In this document: positions 46,981 to 55,880 of the stretch, in pieces
Numbering within the stretch: position 1 is the first letter of the stretch
How the letters are laid out: each line of letters starts with the position of its first letter
Assembly (NCBI GenBank): GCA_963799925.1
Contig: CAWCYZ010000002.1
Location: 1,488,001 to 1,552,000 of the forward strand
Length of the DNA stretch: 64,000 nt
Source of the DNA: DATBQN01 sp963799925
Lineage (GTDB): Bacteria > Acidobacteriota > Thermoanaerobaculia > Multivoradales > UBA5704
Direction of reading: 5' to 3'
Notes under the pieces: model-generated
What the model was told of the DNA's origin: nothing
What the model saw: the letters and a program-made list of their open reading frames with translations, nothing else
Databases searched by the model: none
Position numbers and translations under genes: made by a program

Positions 46981-48081
46981 ATGACGCCGGCGGAGACGCG
47001 CGACCCGCGCCTCCGGGTGCGGCAGGAGCGGCCGTTGAACGCCGGCCCCGAGCTCGCCGCCCTGCGCGCCCAGGTGGTGACGCCGAACGGCCTCTTCTTC
47101 ATCCGCAGCCACGGCGACGTGCCGGCGGTGGATCCCGCCGCCTTCCGCCTCGAGATCGGCGGGCTGGTGGGGCGGCCGCTCGCGCTCTCGCTCGCCGAGA
47201 TCCGCGCCCTGCCGGCGCGGACGCTCACCGCGACGCTCGAGTGCGCCGGCAATCGCCGCACCGGGCTGATGGCGGTCGAGCCCATCCCCGGCGAGCTCCC
47301 CTGGGGGGAGGACGCGATCGGCAACGCCTTCTGGACCGGCGCCTCGCTCGGCCGGCTGCTCGCCGCCGCCGAGCCGCTCGCCGCGGCGCGCCACGTCGCC
47401 TTCCAGGGCTTCGACCAGGTCGAGCGGCACGGCGAGCGCTTCGAGTTCGGCGGCTCGATCCCGCTCGAGAAGGCGCTGTCGCCCGAGGTGCTCCTCGCCT
47501 ACGAGATGAACGGCGCGCCGCTGCCGCCGGCCCATGGGGCGCCGCTGCGCGCCGTGGTGCCGGGGTTCATCGGCGCCCGGAGCGTCAAGTGGCTGGCGCG
47601 GATCGAGCTCCGCGAGACGCCCTCCGAGAACTACTTCCAGCGCCGCGCCTACCGCCTCTTCCCGCCCGACGTGCGGGCGGCGACCGTCGACTACGAGCAG
47701 GGGAGGATGCTCGCCGAGCTCGGCGTCAACTCCGTCATCTGCACGCCGGAGCCGGGCGCCGTCGTCCCGCCGGGCGCCGTGCCGGTGCGCGGCTACGCGG
47801 TCGCCGGCGGCGGCCGCCGCGTCGAGCGGGTCGAGCTCTCGGGCGACGGCGGGGCGAGCTGGTCGCCGGTCGAGCTCTTCGAGGACCGCGGCCCCTGGTC
47901 CTGGCGCTTCTGGCGCGGCGCCCTCGGGCTCACGCCGGGCGCCGAGCACGAGATCGCCGTCCGCGCCTGGGACTCCGCCGGCCAAGGGCAGCCCGCCGAT
48001 CCGGGGCCGATCTGGAACTTCAAGGGCTATATGAACAATGCCTGGCACCGGGTGCGGGTGACGGTCTCGACGGGCCGCTGA
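46981..48081 (+). CDS. Sulfite oxidase-like molybdopterin enzyme
   Basis: This 366-residue protein has the oxidoreductase molybdopterin domain with Mo-ligating Cys in LTATLECAGNRR, then VEPIPGELPWGEDAIGNAFWTGASL, VAFQGFDQVERHG and the dimerisation domain (VRGYAVAGGGRRVERVELSGDGGASWSPVEL). ATG 46981 is chosen because GGGAGAAGAG lies before it; ATG 46960 overlaps the upstream stop and adds seven residues. There is no haem domain or signal peptide, so electrons go to an unknown acceptor in the cytoplasm. It follows the dioxygenase, whose product leads to sulfite. Confidence 0.85.
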   Translation: MTPAETRDPRLRVRQERPLNAGPELAALRAQVVTPNGLFFIRSHGDVPAVDPAAFRLEIGGLVGRPLALSLAEIRALPARTLTATLECAGNRRTGLMAVEPIPGELPWGEDAIGNAFWTGASLGRLLAAAEPLAAARHVAFQGFDQVERHGERFEFGGSIPLEKALSPEVLLAYEMNGAPLPPAHGAPLRAVVPGFIGARSVKWLARIELRETPSENYFQRRAYRLFPPDVRAATVDYEQGRMLAELGVNSVICTPEPGAVVPPGAVPVRGYAVAGGGRRVERVELSGDGGASWSPVELFEDRGPWSWRFWRGALGLTPGAEHEIAVRAWDSAGQGQPADPGPIWNFKGYMNNAWHRVRVTVSTGR

Positions 48082-48114
48082 GCCGGCCTGTCGCCCGCCG
48101 CGTAGACGATTCCG

Positions 48115-48189
48115 TCCGACCGACCTCGGGACCACCCTCCCGAACCCCCTTCCAGGCGGCCGTCCTCGGAACCAAACTGACCCAGTATC
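48115..48189. repeat. Dispersed inverted-repeat element, copy C (inverted, partial)
   Basis: On the minus strand this reads ATACTGGGTCAGTTTGG, TTCCGAGGACGGCCGCC, CCTGGAAGGGGGTTCGGG and GGTGGTCCCGAGG, the left end and core of copies A and B. The right terminal repeat is missing or diverged beyond recognition. It lies between the sulfite oxidase and recQ genes. Confidence 0.72.
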
Positions 48190-48348
48190 CGCGCGGCACG
48201 CAAGTTGCTTCGCCGGTTATGATGTGGCGTTGCCGGAGGTCGACCTCCGGCTCGCCGCGCCGCGTCTCCGGAGACATCCCCGTCCATCCACGGTTCGCGG
48301 CTCCGCTGCCAGCAGGTGGCCGAGCGGCGGAACCGCTACGAGGTAGCC

Positions 48349-50022
48349 ATGGCAGAACCAGCCCCTCTACAGACCCTACGCCGCACGCTGCGGCGGCGCT
48401 TCGGCTTCCCCTCGCTCCGCGAAGGGCAGGAAGAGGTCATCCGCAATGTGATGGCGGGCAAGGACACCCTGGCGATCATGCCGACCGGCGCCGGGAAGTC
48501 GCTCTGCTACCAGCTCCCCGGGCTCGCCCTGCCGGGCATGACGCTCGTCGTGTCGCCGCTCATCGCGCTGATGAAAGACCAGGTCGACAAGCTGCGCGAC
48601 CTGGGGATCGAGGCGGCGCAGCTCAACAGCTCGCTCAATCGGCGCGAGCAGGAGGAGGCGATCGAGGAGATCGAGGAGGAGAAGAGCGACTTCGTCTTCG
48701 CCACCCCCGAGCGCCTCGCCGACCCGGAGTTCCTGGCGACCCTCTCCGGCGCCCGCATCAACCTCTTCGTCATCGACGAGGCGCACTGCATCTCCGAATG
48801 GGGGCACGACTTCCGCCCCGACTACCTGCGGCTGCGCGACGCCATCGCGGAGCTCGGCGACCCGCTCGTCCTGGCGCTCACCGCGACCGCCACCGAGCAG
48901 GTGGCGGAGGACATCGCCGAGCGCCTGGGGCGGCCGGACATGGAGGTGATCGACACCGGGATCTACCGCGAGAACCTGCGCTTCGAGGCGATCCCCGCCG
49001 TCTCCGAGGAAGCGCGCCGCGAGCAGCTGGCGCGCATCCTGCGCGACACCGAGGGGCAGGGCATCGTCTACGTGGCGACGGTCAAGGCGTGCGAGGAGGT
49101 GACGCAGGCGCTCGCCGCGGCCGGCTTCGAGGTCGCCCGCTACCACGGCCGCCTCGGCGCGCGCGAGCGGCAGGCCAACCAGGACCGCTTCATGGCCGGC
49201 GAGCTCAAGGCGATCGTCGCCACCAACGCCTTCGGCATGGGGATCGACAAGCAGGACCTGCGCTTCGTCGTCCACGCCGCGATGCCCGGCTCGCTCGAGT
49301 GCTACTACCAGGAGGCCGGCCGTGCCGGCCGCGACGGGGAGCCGGCGCGCTGCGTCCTCCTCCACCGGCCCGAGGACCGCAACACCCAGGTCTTCTTCAT
49401 CAACGGGAGCTATCCCAAGCCCGAGCACTTCCGCGCCGTGCAGAGCGCGCTCGCCAAGCTGGGGAGCGACCGGCCGGCGGCATTGGGCGAGGTCCGCGCC
49501 GCGGCCGGCCGGGTGCCCAAGGCGAAGCTCCGCGTCATCCTGACCGCGCTCGTCGAGTCCGGGGTCGCCGAGGAGCCGGCGCGCGGCTCCTTCCGCCTGG
49601 CGCGCCGCGCCAACGCGGCCGAGATGGACGAGCTGGCGGCGCGCTACCGCGACAGGACGGAGGCCGACCGCGACCGGCTGAAGCGCATGGTCTCCTATGC
49701 CCAGACCGCCCTCTGCCGCTGGAAGGCGCTCCTCGCCTACTTCGGCGAGGAGGTCGAATGGGACCGCTGCGGCCACTGCGACAACTGCTCGCGGCCGATC
49801 CACGAGCTGGCCGCCCCGCCGCGGGCCGAGAAGCCGGTCTCGATCGCCGCCGAAGTGCTGCCGCTCCCCCCGCTGGTGGGCGACCAGCACGTCGCCGGGC
49901 TGTCCGCCGGAGACGTCGTCACGCTGACGATCTACGGCCGCGGCGAGGTGCGCGAGGTCGCCGAGGACACGGTGGTGATCGCCCTCCACGACGGCGAGAC
50001 GCGGCGCTTCCGCCGCCGCTAG
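48349..50022 (+). CDS. recQ: ATP-dependent DNA helicase RecQ
   Basis: This 557-residue helicase has Walker A MPTGAGKSLCYQLP, motif Ia VVSPLIALMKDQV, DEAHCISEWGHDFRPDY, LTATAT, and motif VI YYQEAGRAGRDGEP. The zinc-binding domain Cys are in LCRWKALLAYF and CGHCDNC. There is no HRDC domain; the C-terminal 70 residues instead form a small beta-rich domain (AGLSAGDVVTLTIYGRGEVREV). ATG 48349 (MAEPAPLQT) is preferred over GTG 48316. It acts in recombination and fork repair. Confidence 0.92.
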   Translation: MAEPAPLQTLRRTLRRRFGFPSLREGQEEVIRNVMAGKDTLAIMPTGAGKSLCYQLPGLALPGMTLVVSPLIALMKDQVDKLRDLGIEAAQLNSSLNRREQEEAIEEIEEEKSDFVFATPERLADPEFLATLSGARINLFVIDEAHCISEWGHDFRPDYLRLRDAIAELGDPLVLALTATATEQVAEDIAERLGRPDMEVIDTGIYRENLRFEAIPAVSEEARREQLARILRDTEGQGIVYVATVKACEEVTQALAAAGFEVARYHGRLGARERQANQDRFMAGELKAIVATNAFGMGIDKQDLRFVVHAAMPGSLECYYQEAGRAGRDGEPARCVLLHRPEDRNTQVFFINGSYPKPEHFRAVQSALAKLGSDRPAALGEVRAAAGRVPKAKLRVILTALVESGVAEEPARGSFRLARRANAAEMDELAARYRDRTEADRDRLKRMVSYAQTALCRWKALLAYFGEEVEWDRCGHCDNCSRPIHELAAPPRAEKPVSIAAEVLPLPPLVGDQHVAGLSAGDVVTLTIYGRGEVREVAEDTVVIALHDGETRRFRRR

Positions 50023-50048
50023 GAGCCACTTCGGCGCGGCGGTTGGAA

Positions 50049-50079
50049 GGGCGCCGGCCCCCCTCCAGGGCCGGCGCCC
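50049..50079 (+). terminator. 12-bp perfect GC hairpin after recQ
   Basis: GGGCGCCGGCCC (50049-50060) pairs exactly with GGGCCGGCGCCC (50068-50079) around a 7-base loop. It lies 27 bases past the recQ stop and before apaG. No T run follows. Confidence 0.5.
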
Positions 50080-50109
50080 GGGCCGCCTCCCTGGGATAGA
50101 CTCCGCGCC

Positions 50110-50493
50110 GTGAGCGACGCCACGACGCGCGGCATCCGCGTGCAGGTCAGCAGCTACTACGACCCGGAGCGGAGCTCGCCGCAGGAGGACTACTACTTCT
50201 TCGCCTACCAGGTGCGGATCAGCAACGTCGGCGGCGAGACGGCGCAGCTCCTCTCGCGCGAGTGGATCATCACCAACGCCAACGGCGAGGTGCAGAAGGT
50301 CCAGGGTCCGGGGGTGGTGGGCGAGCAGCCGGTCCTCTCGCCCGGCGAGACCTTCGAGTACACCAGCTTCTGCCCGCTCAACACCGCGGTCGGCTCGATG
50401 CAGGGCTCCTACAGGATGGTCTCCGACCGCGGCGAGAGCTTCGACGCCGAGATCGCCCCGTTCTCCCTCGCCGTCCCCAACGCCGTCAACTGA
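50110..50493 (+). CDS. apaG: ApaG/CorD-type protein
   Basis: This 127-residue ApaG-domain protein has a fibronectin-type beta sandwich. Blocks are IRVQVSSYYDPERS, YYFFAYQVRISNVG, LLSREWIITNANG, VQKVQGPGVVGEQPVLSPGETFEYTSFCPL and GSMQGSYRMV. The start is GTG at 50110. In enterobacteria the gene is linked to ksgA and apaH; here it stands alone between recQ and a ligase gene. Its molecular role is not established. Confidence 0.93.
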   Translation: MSDATTRGIRVQVSSYYDPERSSPQEDYYFFAYQVRISNVGGETAQLLSREWIITNANGEVQKVQGPGVVGEQPVLSPGETFEYTSFCPLNTAVGSMQGSYRMVSDRGESFDAEIAPFSLAVPNAVN

Positions 50494-50531
50494 CCGCCGC
50501 CCCCGGCACGGGCGTTGCTCCGTCTTCCGCC

Positions 50532-51770
50532 ATGCCCACAGGCGACGAAGCGAAGCGAGCGAAGAACCGCCCCAAGCCCGCCAAGGCGGCCGCCGCCAAG
50601 AAACCGCGGGAAGGCGCCGAGCGACCAGCCGCCAAGCGGGCCCGGCCCGCGGCCGAGCGCCCGTCGGCCAGCTCGGGCGCCCTCCCTGCCGAGGCGCTCG
50701 CCGGCGAGTTCCCGCCGATCGACCTGCCCATCCGGCCGCCTTATCCGCCGATGGAGGCGGCCTCGGCGGAGAAGCTGCCGGACGGCCCCGGCTGGCTCTA
50801 CGAGCCGAAGTGGGACGGCTTCCGCTGCCTCGCCTTCCGCAAGGGTACGGAGATCCTTCTCCAATCGAAGAGCGGCCAGCCGCTCGGGCGTTATTTCCCG
50901 GAGGTCGCGGCGGCGCTCGGCGGCCTGCCGCCGCGCGCCTTCGCGCTCGACGGCGAGATCGTGATCTTCACCCGCGGCGCTCTCGATTTCGACGCCCTCC
51001 TGCAGCGCATCCATCCGGCGGCGTCGCGGATCGAGAAGCTGTCGCGCGACACGCCGGCGGCCTTCCTCGCCTTCGACCTCCTGGTCGATGGCCGCGGCAA
51101 GCCGCTGGTCGACCGGCCGCTCGCCGAGCGCCGCGCCGGCCTGGAGGCGTTCTTCGCCGCTCTCCCCGCCGAGGTCGCCGAGGCGGGCGGTGTGCTCCTC
51201 TCGCCGGCGGTCGGAGAGCGCCGGACGGCCGAGCGGTGGATGCGCGAGCTGGGAGCGGGAGGCCTCGACGGCATCGTCGCCAAGCGGACGGACGAGCGCT
51301 ACCGCTCGGGCGAGCGCGCCGGGATGGTCAAGGTCAAGCGGCTGCGGACGGTCGACTGCGTGGTGGGCGGCTTCCGCTATCTCCAGGCGGGCGGCGAGAT
51401 CGGCTCGCTCCTCCTCGGGCTCTACGACCACGCGGGCAAGCTCGACCACGTCGGCTTCTCGTCGAGCTTCACCGCCGCCGAGCGGCGCGAGCTCAAGCCG
51501 CTCCTCGCCCCGCTGGCCGAGCCCCCCGGCTTCACCGGCAAGGCGCCGGGCGGCCCCAGCCGCTGGAGCACCCGGCGCTCGGACGACTGGCAGCCGGTCC
51601 GCCCGGTCCTCGTCTGCGAGGTGCGCTACGACCACTTCTCCGGCGCCCGCTTCCGCCACGGCACCAAGTTCCTGCGCTGGCGCCCGGACAAGAAGCCGGA
51701 GCTCTGCACCCTCGACCAGGTGAAGCCGCGGGCGGCGGGGCCGCTCCTGGAGCACCTGGGTATCGGTTGA
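50532..51770 (+). CDS. ATP-dependent DNA ligase with basic N-terminal tail
   Basis: This 412-residue ligase has the adenylated Lys93 in LYEPKWDGFR, then LDGEIVIF, FLAFDLL, GGLDGIVAKR and MVKVKRLRTVDCVVGGF (motif V), and an OB-fold domain ending FRHGTKFLRWRPDKKPE. It is a stand-alone LigD-ligase-domain/LigC-like enzyme. The first 55 residues are Lys/Ala/Pro/Arg-rich (AKRAKNRPKPAKAAAAKKP) and probably bind DNA. No Ku, polymerase or nuclease partner of the NHEJ type is adjacent. Confidence 0.88.
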   Translation: MPTGDEAKRAKNRPKPAKAAAAKKPREGAERPAAKRARPAAERPSASSGALPAEALAGEFPPIDLPIRPPYPPMEAASAEKLPDGPGWLYEPKWDGFRCLAFRKGTEILLQSKSGQPLGRYFPEVAAALGGLPPRAFALDGEIVIFTRGALDFDALLQRIHPAASRIEKLSRDTPAAFLAFDLLVDGRGKPLVDRPLAERRAGLEAFFAALPAEVAEAGGVLLSPAVGERRTAERWMRELGAGGLDGIVAKRTDERYRSGERAGMVKVKRLRTVDCVVGGFRYLQAGGEIGSLLLGLYDHAGKLDHVGFSSSFTAAERRELKPLLAPLAEPPGFTGKAPGGPSRWSTRRSDDWQPVRPVLVCEVRYDHFSGARFRHGTKFLRWRPDKKPELCTLDQVKPRAAGPLLEHLGIG

Positions 51771-51787
51771 GGGCTGAACGCCGCGTT

Positions 51788-52453
51788 CTACTTGCCCAGC
51801 CAGGCCACGAGCTGCTGGTGGTACGCCTCGCGATAGGCGCCGGCCCGCTCGGGCCGCAGGCTCGGCCCGCCGCGGCCGGCGGCCGCGAGCTTCGTCTTCA
51901 CCTTCGCGAGCATCGCCTTCTGCTCGTGGCTGAGCACGTCGGGCATCGCGCCGCCGAAGTAGCTCCAGCTGTTGAGCGCCATCGCCTGCGCCTCGGTCAG
52001 GTCCAGGTAATAGAGCTCCGGGTGGGCAGTGCGCAGCGAGTACTTGGGCTCCGCGAAGCGCGGGCGGCGGGAGTCGACGCGGATCTCGGCATCGGCGAGC
52101 TGGTAGCCGCGCGCCTGGGCCTTCGCCGCTTCGTCGGGGACGACGAGCGCGTAGAAGCCGCCCTGGCCCTGGCGCTTGAGCGCCGCGGCCAGCCTGCCGA
52201 CGTCGGTCCGCGCCGGGTCGTACTCGACCTCGACGACCTCGCCGCCGAGGCTGCCGATGCGCGTCGCGAGGACGCCGGGCGCCGCCCCGAGGGTCGCCTC
52301 GCCGTTCCAGTAGCAATACATCGAGAAGAGGGCCTTCGCCGGAGCGCCCGCGGCACTGGGAGCCGCTGCGGGAGCCGCCGCGGCCTGAGCCGCCGGAGCC
52401 ACGCAGAGGACGGCGGCGAGGGGAAGGGTCGAAAGGAGCGAGCGCCAGGTCAT
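51788..52453 (-). CDS. Secreted MsrA-like protein of unknown function
   Basis: This 221-residue protein has a signal peptide (LLSTLPLAAVLCVAPAAQA). The mature part begins ALFSMYCYWNGEATLGAAPGVLATRIGSLGGEVVEVEYDPART, which parallels the MsrA core (GCFWG.E......GV..T..GY.GG...VEV.YDP). The catalytic GCFWG is replaced by YCYWNG, so a Cys is retained at the key place. The later part (DLTEAQAMALNSW, LSHEQKAMLAKVKTK) is not MsrA-like. Peptide methionine-sulfoxide reduction is possible but not assured. It converges with the ligase gene. Confidence 0.6.
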   Translation of the reverse strand: MTWRSLLSTLPLAAVLCVAPAAQAAAAPAAAPSAAGAPAKALFSMYCYWNGEATLGAAPGVLATRIGSLGGEVVEVEYDPARTDVGRLAAALKRQGQGGFYALVVPDEAAKAQARGYQLADAEIRVDSRRPRFAEPKYSLRTAHPELYYLDLTEAQAMALNSWSYFGGAMPDVLSHEQKAMLAKVKTKLAAAGRGGPSLRPERAGAYREAYHQQLVAWLGK

Positions 52454-52616
52454 CGTCGTGCCTCCTCGGCCGCGCTCTCCGGCGGCCTCATCGCTAGTAC
52501 GCCGGGGCGGCGGGCGGCGGATTCCCGCCCGCCCGGCGGGTGAGCCTTAAGCCGCGGCGTCCACCTGCTAGAATGGCCCACCCATTGCACCCGAGCCAGC
52601 GCGGGAGGAGCCCTAC

Positions 52617-55172
52617 ATGGCGATCACGGACGTCAAACCGCAAGAGTTCCCGGACATCGTCGCCCCGGTCCCGGAGGAGCCCCGCGCCGCCGCCTTCCGG
52701 CCCTTCATCCCCGCCCAGGTGTCGATGCGCGAGCTGTCGATCCTGCCGCTCATCATCGGCACCCTCCTGGGGATCGTCTTCGGCGCCTCGTCGCTCTATC
52801 TGGTGCTCAAGGTCGGCCTGACGGTCTCCGCCTCGATCCCCGTCGCCGTCATCTCGATCACCCTCTTCCGCATCCTCTCGAAGCTCGGCCTGCGCAACGC
52901 CACGATCCTCGAGAACAACATCGTGCAGACCGCCGGCTCGGCCGGCGAGTCGATCGCCTTCGGCGTCGGCGTCACGATGCCGGCGATCATGATCCTCGGC
53001 TTCGACCTCGAGATCACGCGGGTGATGCTGGTGGCGATCCTCGGCGGCCTCCTGGGCATCCTGATGATGATCCCGCTGCGCCGGGCGCTCATCGTCCACC
53101 AGCACGGGGTCCTCAAGTATCCCGAGGGGACGGCCTGCGCCGAGGTCTTGAAGGCGGGCGCCTCGGACGAGGAGCGGGCGATCGCCGCCCGCGCCGCCGC
53201 CGAGGCCGGCGAGGCGCCGAACGCCCGCGCCGCCGCCTACTCCGGCGCGCGCACCATCTTCACCGGCTTCGGCATCGGCATCCTCTACAAGACCGCCATG
53301 GAGGCGTTCAAGACCTGGAAGGACGTCCCGGAGAAGATCTTCGCCGCCCCCTTCAAGGCGGGCTCGATCTCGGCCGAGATCTCCCCCGAGCTCCTGGGCG
53401 TCGGCTACATCATCGGCCCCCGCATCTCGGCCATCATGTGCGCCGGCGGCGTCCTCGCCTATCTCGTGCTCATCCCGGCGATCAAGTTCTTCGGCGAGGG
53501 GATGCCCGGCCCGCTGGCCCCCGGGCTCGTCCCCATCAGCCAGATGGACCCCGGGCAGATCCGCGGCGCCTACGTCCTCTACATCGGCGCCGGCGCGGTC
53601 GCGGCCGGCGGCATCATCAGCCTCTTCCGCTCGCTGCCGACGATCTGGCACGGCCTCAAAGGGGGCCTGGCCGACCTGCGCGGCGGGCAGTCGGGCGCCG
53701 CCGGCCAGGCGACGCTGCGCACCGACCGCGACCTCTCGATCAAGTTCGTCGGCATCGGCATCATCGCCCTCCTCGCCGTCATCATGCTGGCGCCCAAGCT
53801 CCACATGAACTTCCTCGGGGCGCTCCTGATCGTCGTCTTCGGCTTCCTCTTCGTCACCGTCTCCTCGCGGCTGACCGGCGAGATCGGCTCCTCCTCGAAC
53901 CCGATCTCCGGCATGACCGTCGCGACGCTCCTCCTCACCTGCCTCATCTTCCTCGCCGTCGGCTGGACCGGTCCGGGCTATTACGTGACGGCGCTCTCGG
54001 TCGGCGCCATCGTCTGCATCGCCGCCTCGAACGGCGGCACCACGTCGCAGGACTTGAAGACCGGCTTCCTCATCGGCTCGACGCCGAGCCACCAGCAGGT
54101 GGCGATCCTCGTCGGCGCCCTGGCTTCCGCCCTGGTCCTCGGGCCGATCCTCCTCAAGCTCAACGACGCGGCGACGGTCTTCGTGCCGCCGGTGAGCTTC
54201 GAGGCGGTCTCGGCGAACGTCCCGCCGGCGGCGGCCGCGACGCTCCCGGCCTTCGCGGCGGAAGCCAAGACCCCGCAGGGCACCTGGCACGTCCTCGGCG
54301 TCCAGGAGGGTCAGCCGGCGGGCGCGCTCGGCAAGGCGGCCGGCCTGGAGCCGGGGGATTACCTGGTCGACGATGCGGGAAAGGTCGCCTTCCGGGTGCT
54401 GCACAACTTCCCGCCGACGCTGCGCGCCCCGCTCAACGAGCTGCAGCAGCCCGAGAGGCTCAACGGCCCGCAGGCGACGACCGACCCGAAGACCTATCGC
54501 GTCTGGCAGAAGATCGATCCGGCCGGCGGCCCGGCGGAGCGCTATCTCGTCGACCCGGCGACCGGCGTGCCGGCGTACCTGGTCGACCCCGGCATCAACG
54601 GCACCCACAAGCTGCGGCCGGACGGCACCACGGTCAACAAGTTCGACGCCCCCAAGGCGACGCTGATGTCCTACATCATCAAGGGGATCCTGAACCACAA
54701 GCTGCCCTGGGCGCTGGTGCTCCTCGGGGTGATGATCGCGATCGTCCTCGAGATGTCGGGCATCCCGTCGCTCGCCTTCGCGGTGGGCGTCTACCTGCCG
54801 CTCTCCTCCTCCTCGCCGATCCTGATCGGCGGCATGGTGCGCTGGCTGGTCGACTACAACCTGCGGCGCAAGCTCCGCGGCGAGAACCTGACCGAGGAGC
54901 AGCTCCAGGCCGAGGGGGACAAGAGCCCCGGCGTGCTGATGGCCTCCGGCTACATCGCGGGCGGCGCCATCGCCGGCATCCTGATCGCCTTCATGGCCGG
55001 CGTGCTGACCGACTTCAACGAGAAGGTCACCCACTTCATGGACGCCCACAACCCGTTCTTCAACGGCCCGCACGCCGACCTGCTGGCGATGGTCCCCTTC
55101 GTCGTGCTGACCTTCCTCCTCTATCTCGCCGGCCGCGAGGCGATCCTCGGCGGCAAGCGCGAAGAGGGCTAG
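52617..55172 (+). CDS. OPT family oligopeptide/metal-chelate transporter
   Basis: This 851-residue transporter has about 15 hydrophobic segments and family blocks SMRELSILPLIIGTLLGIVFGASSLYLVLKVG (opening helix), LENNIVQTAGSAGESIAFG, LKYPEGTACAEVL, GYIIGPRISAIMCAGG, SSNPISGMTV, AASNGGTTSQDLKTGFLIG and LEMSGIPSLAFAVGVYLP. Between residues about 520 and 680 a hydrophilic insert of roughly 150 residues interrupts the helices and contains TWHVLGVQEGQPAG and AGLEPGDYLVDDAG. OPT proteins import small peptides or metal chelates by proton symport. The start at 52617 has GGGAGGAGCCCTAC upstream. Confidence 0.92.
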   Translation: MAITDVKPQEFPDIVAPVPEEPRAAAFRPFIPAQVSMRELSILPLIIGTLLGIVFGASSLYLVLKVGLTVSASIPVAVISITLFRILSKLGLRNATILENNIVQTAGSAGESIAFGVGVTMPAIMILGFDLEITRVMLVAILGGLLGILMMIPLRRALIVHQHGVLKYPEGTACAEVLKAGASDEERAIAARAAAEAGEAPNARAAAYSGARTIFTGFGIGILYKTAMEAFKTWKDVPEKIFAAPFKAGSISAEISPELLGVGYIIGPRISAIMCAGGVLAYLVLIPAIKFFGEGMPGPLAPGLVPISQMDPGQIRGAYVLYIGAGAVAAGGIISLFRSLPTIWHGLKGGLADLRGGQSGAAGQATLRTDRDLSIKFVGIGIIALLAVIMLAPKLHMNFLGALLIVVFGFLFVTVSSRLTGEIGSSSNPISGMTVATLLLTCLIFLAVGWTGPGYYVTALSVGAIVCIAASNGGTTSQDLKTGFLIGSTPSHQQVAILVGALASALVLGPILLKLNDAATVFVPPVSFEAVSANVPPAAAATLPAFAAEAKTPQGTWHVLGVQEGQPAGALGKAAGLEPGDYLVDDAGKVAFRVLHNFPPTLRAPLNELQQPERLNGPQATTDPKTYRVWQKIDPAGGPAERYLVDPATGVPAYLVDPGINGTHKLRPDGTTVNKFDAPKATLMSYIIKGILNHKLPWALVLLGVMIAIVLEMSGIPSLAFAVGVYLPLSSSSPILIGGMVRWLVDYNLRRKLRGENLTEEQLQAEGDKSPGVLMASGYIAGGAIAGILIAFMAGVLTDFNEKVTHFMDAHNPFFNGPHADLLAMVPFVVLTFLLYLAGREAILGGKREEG

Positions 55173-55188
55173 CCCGCCAGGGGGGAGA

Positions 55189-55563
55189 CTACGCTCTACG
55201 CATGGGTAGCAGGCGGATACGAAGATGGCCTGATCGAATGGAAACGATCGCGCCACGCAGGAGATCTTCCTCGAGGGTCGGTAGGTTGGCGAGAAGAAGC
55301 GCCGTCTGTGCCGCCGGCTGCCGGGGCGCTCCGCGCCGGAACAGGATGATCGATGGTAGACGTTCTTGGTGAAGAGCCAACAACGTACCAAAGTCGGTAT
55401 CAGCCGACAGGATCACTCGCGCTTCAGTAGCCGCCAGCTGCAAGATCGCGACATCCTCCGCGTCGCGCAGCCCGACGTCGCGGACATGGATCGCATCGTG
55501 ACCTGCGGCGTTGAGTGCTGCGGCAAGCGCCGGCGAGAGGGCGTTGTCGATCAGGAAGCGCAT
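55189..55563 (-). CDS. DUF5615 PIN-like toxin
   Basis: This 124-residue protein has MRFLIDNALSPALAAALNAAGHDAIHVRDVGL, LQLAATEARVILSADTDFGTLLAL and PSIILFRRG, the full DUF5615 pattern. Acidic residues Asp6 and Asp56/Asp58 form the expected PIN-like site. Its ATG overlaps the antitoxin stop by one base (TGATG). It is the complete counterpart of the truncated toxin at the window start. Confidence 0.85.
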   Translation of the reverse strand: MRFLIDNALSPALAAALNAAGHDAIHVRDVGLRDAEDVAILQLAATEARVILSADTDFGTLLALHQERLPSIILFRRGAPRQPAAQTALLLANLPTLEEDLLRGAIVSIRSGHLRIRLLPMRRA

Positions 55564-55790
55564 CAGGCCGGGACGAGCGGGAGCTCACGCTCGCGAACGG
55601 CCTCGGCAGCGTACCGCAGCGCCTCTCGGATGTCCTCTGCCTCGAGATCCGGGTACGCTTCGAGGATCTCGTGGACGCCCATGCCTTCGGCTACCATGTC
55701 CACTACCGTTGCTACCGGGATACGAAGGTGGCGAATGCAGGGGAGGCCACCCATCTGCACGGGGTCGGCCGTGATCCGTGTGAACTCCAT
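55563..55790 (-). CDS. DUF433 antitoxin
   Basis: From ATG 55790 the protein is 75 residues: MEFTRITADPVQMGGLPCIRHLRIPVATVVDMVAEGM, then EILEAYPDLEAEDIREALRYAAEAV. This is the canonical DUF433 arrangement of 35 residues and a helix-turn-helix. The start is chosen because GGGAGATCG lies eight bases upstream and DUF433 proteins start this way; ATGs at 55805 and 55811 are in frame. It precedes and overlaps its toxin. Confidence 0.87.
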   Translation of the reverse strand: MEFTRITADPVQMGGLPCIRHLRIPVATVVDMVAEGMGVHEILEAYPDLEAEDIREALRYAAEAVRERELPLVPA

Positions 55791-55880
55791 CGGACGATCT
55801 CCCATACCCATAGGCGCGACGGAGCCGGACGTCTGCCGTCCAGCGTCCCCACTATAGCGCGGCGCGCATCGTCGACCACC

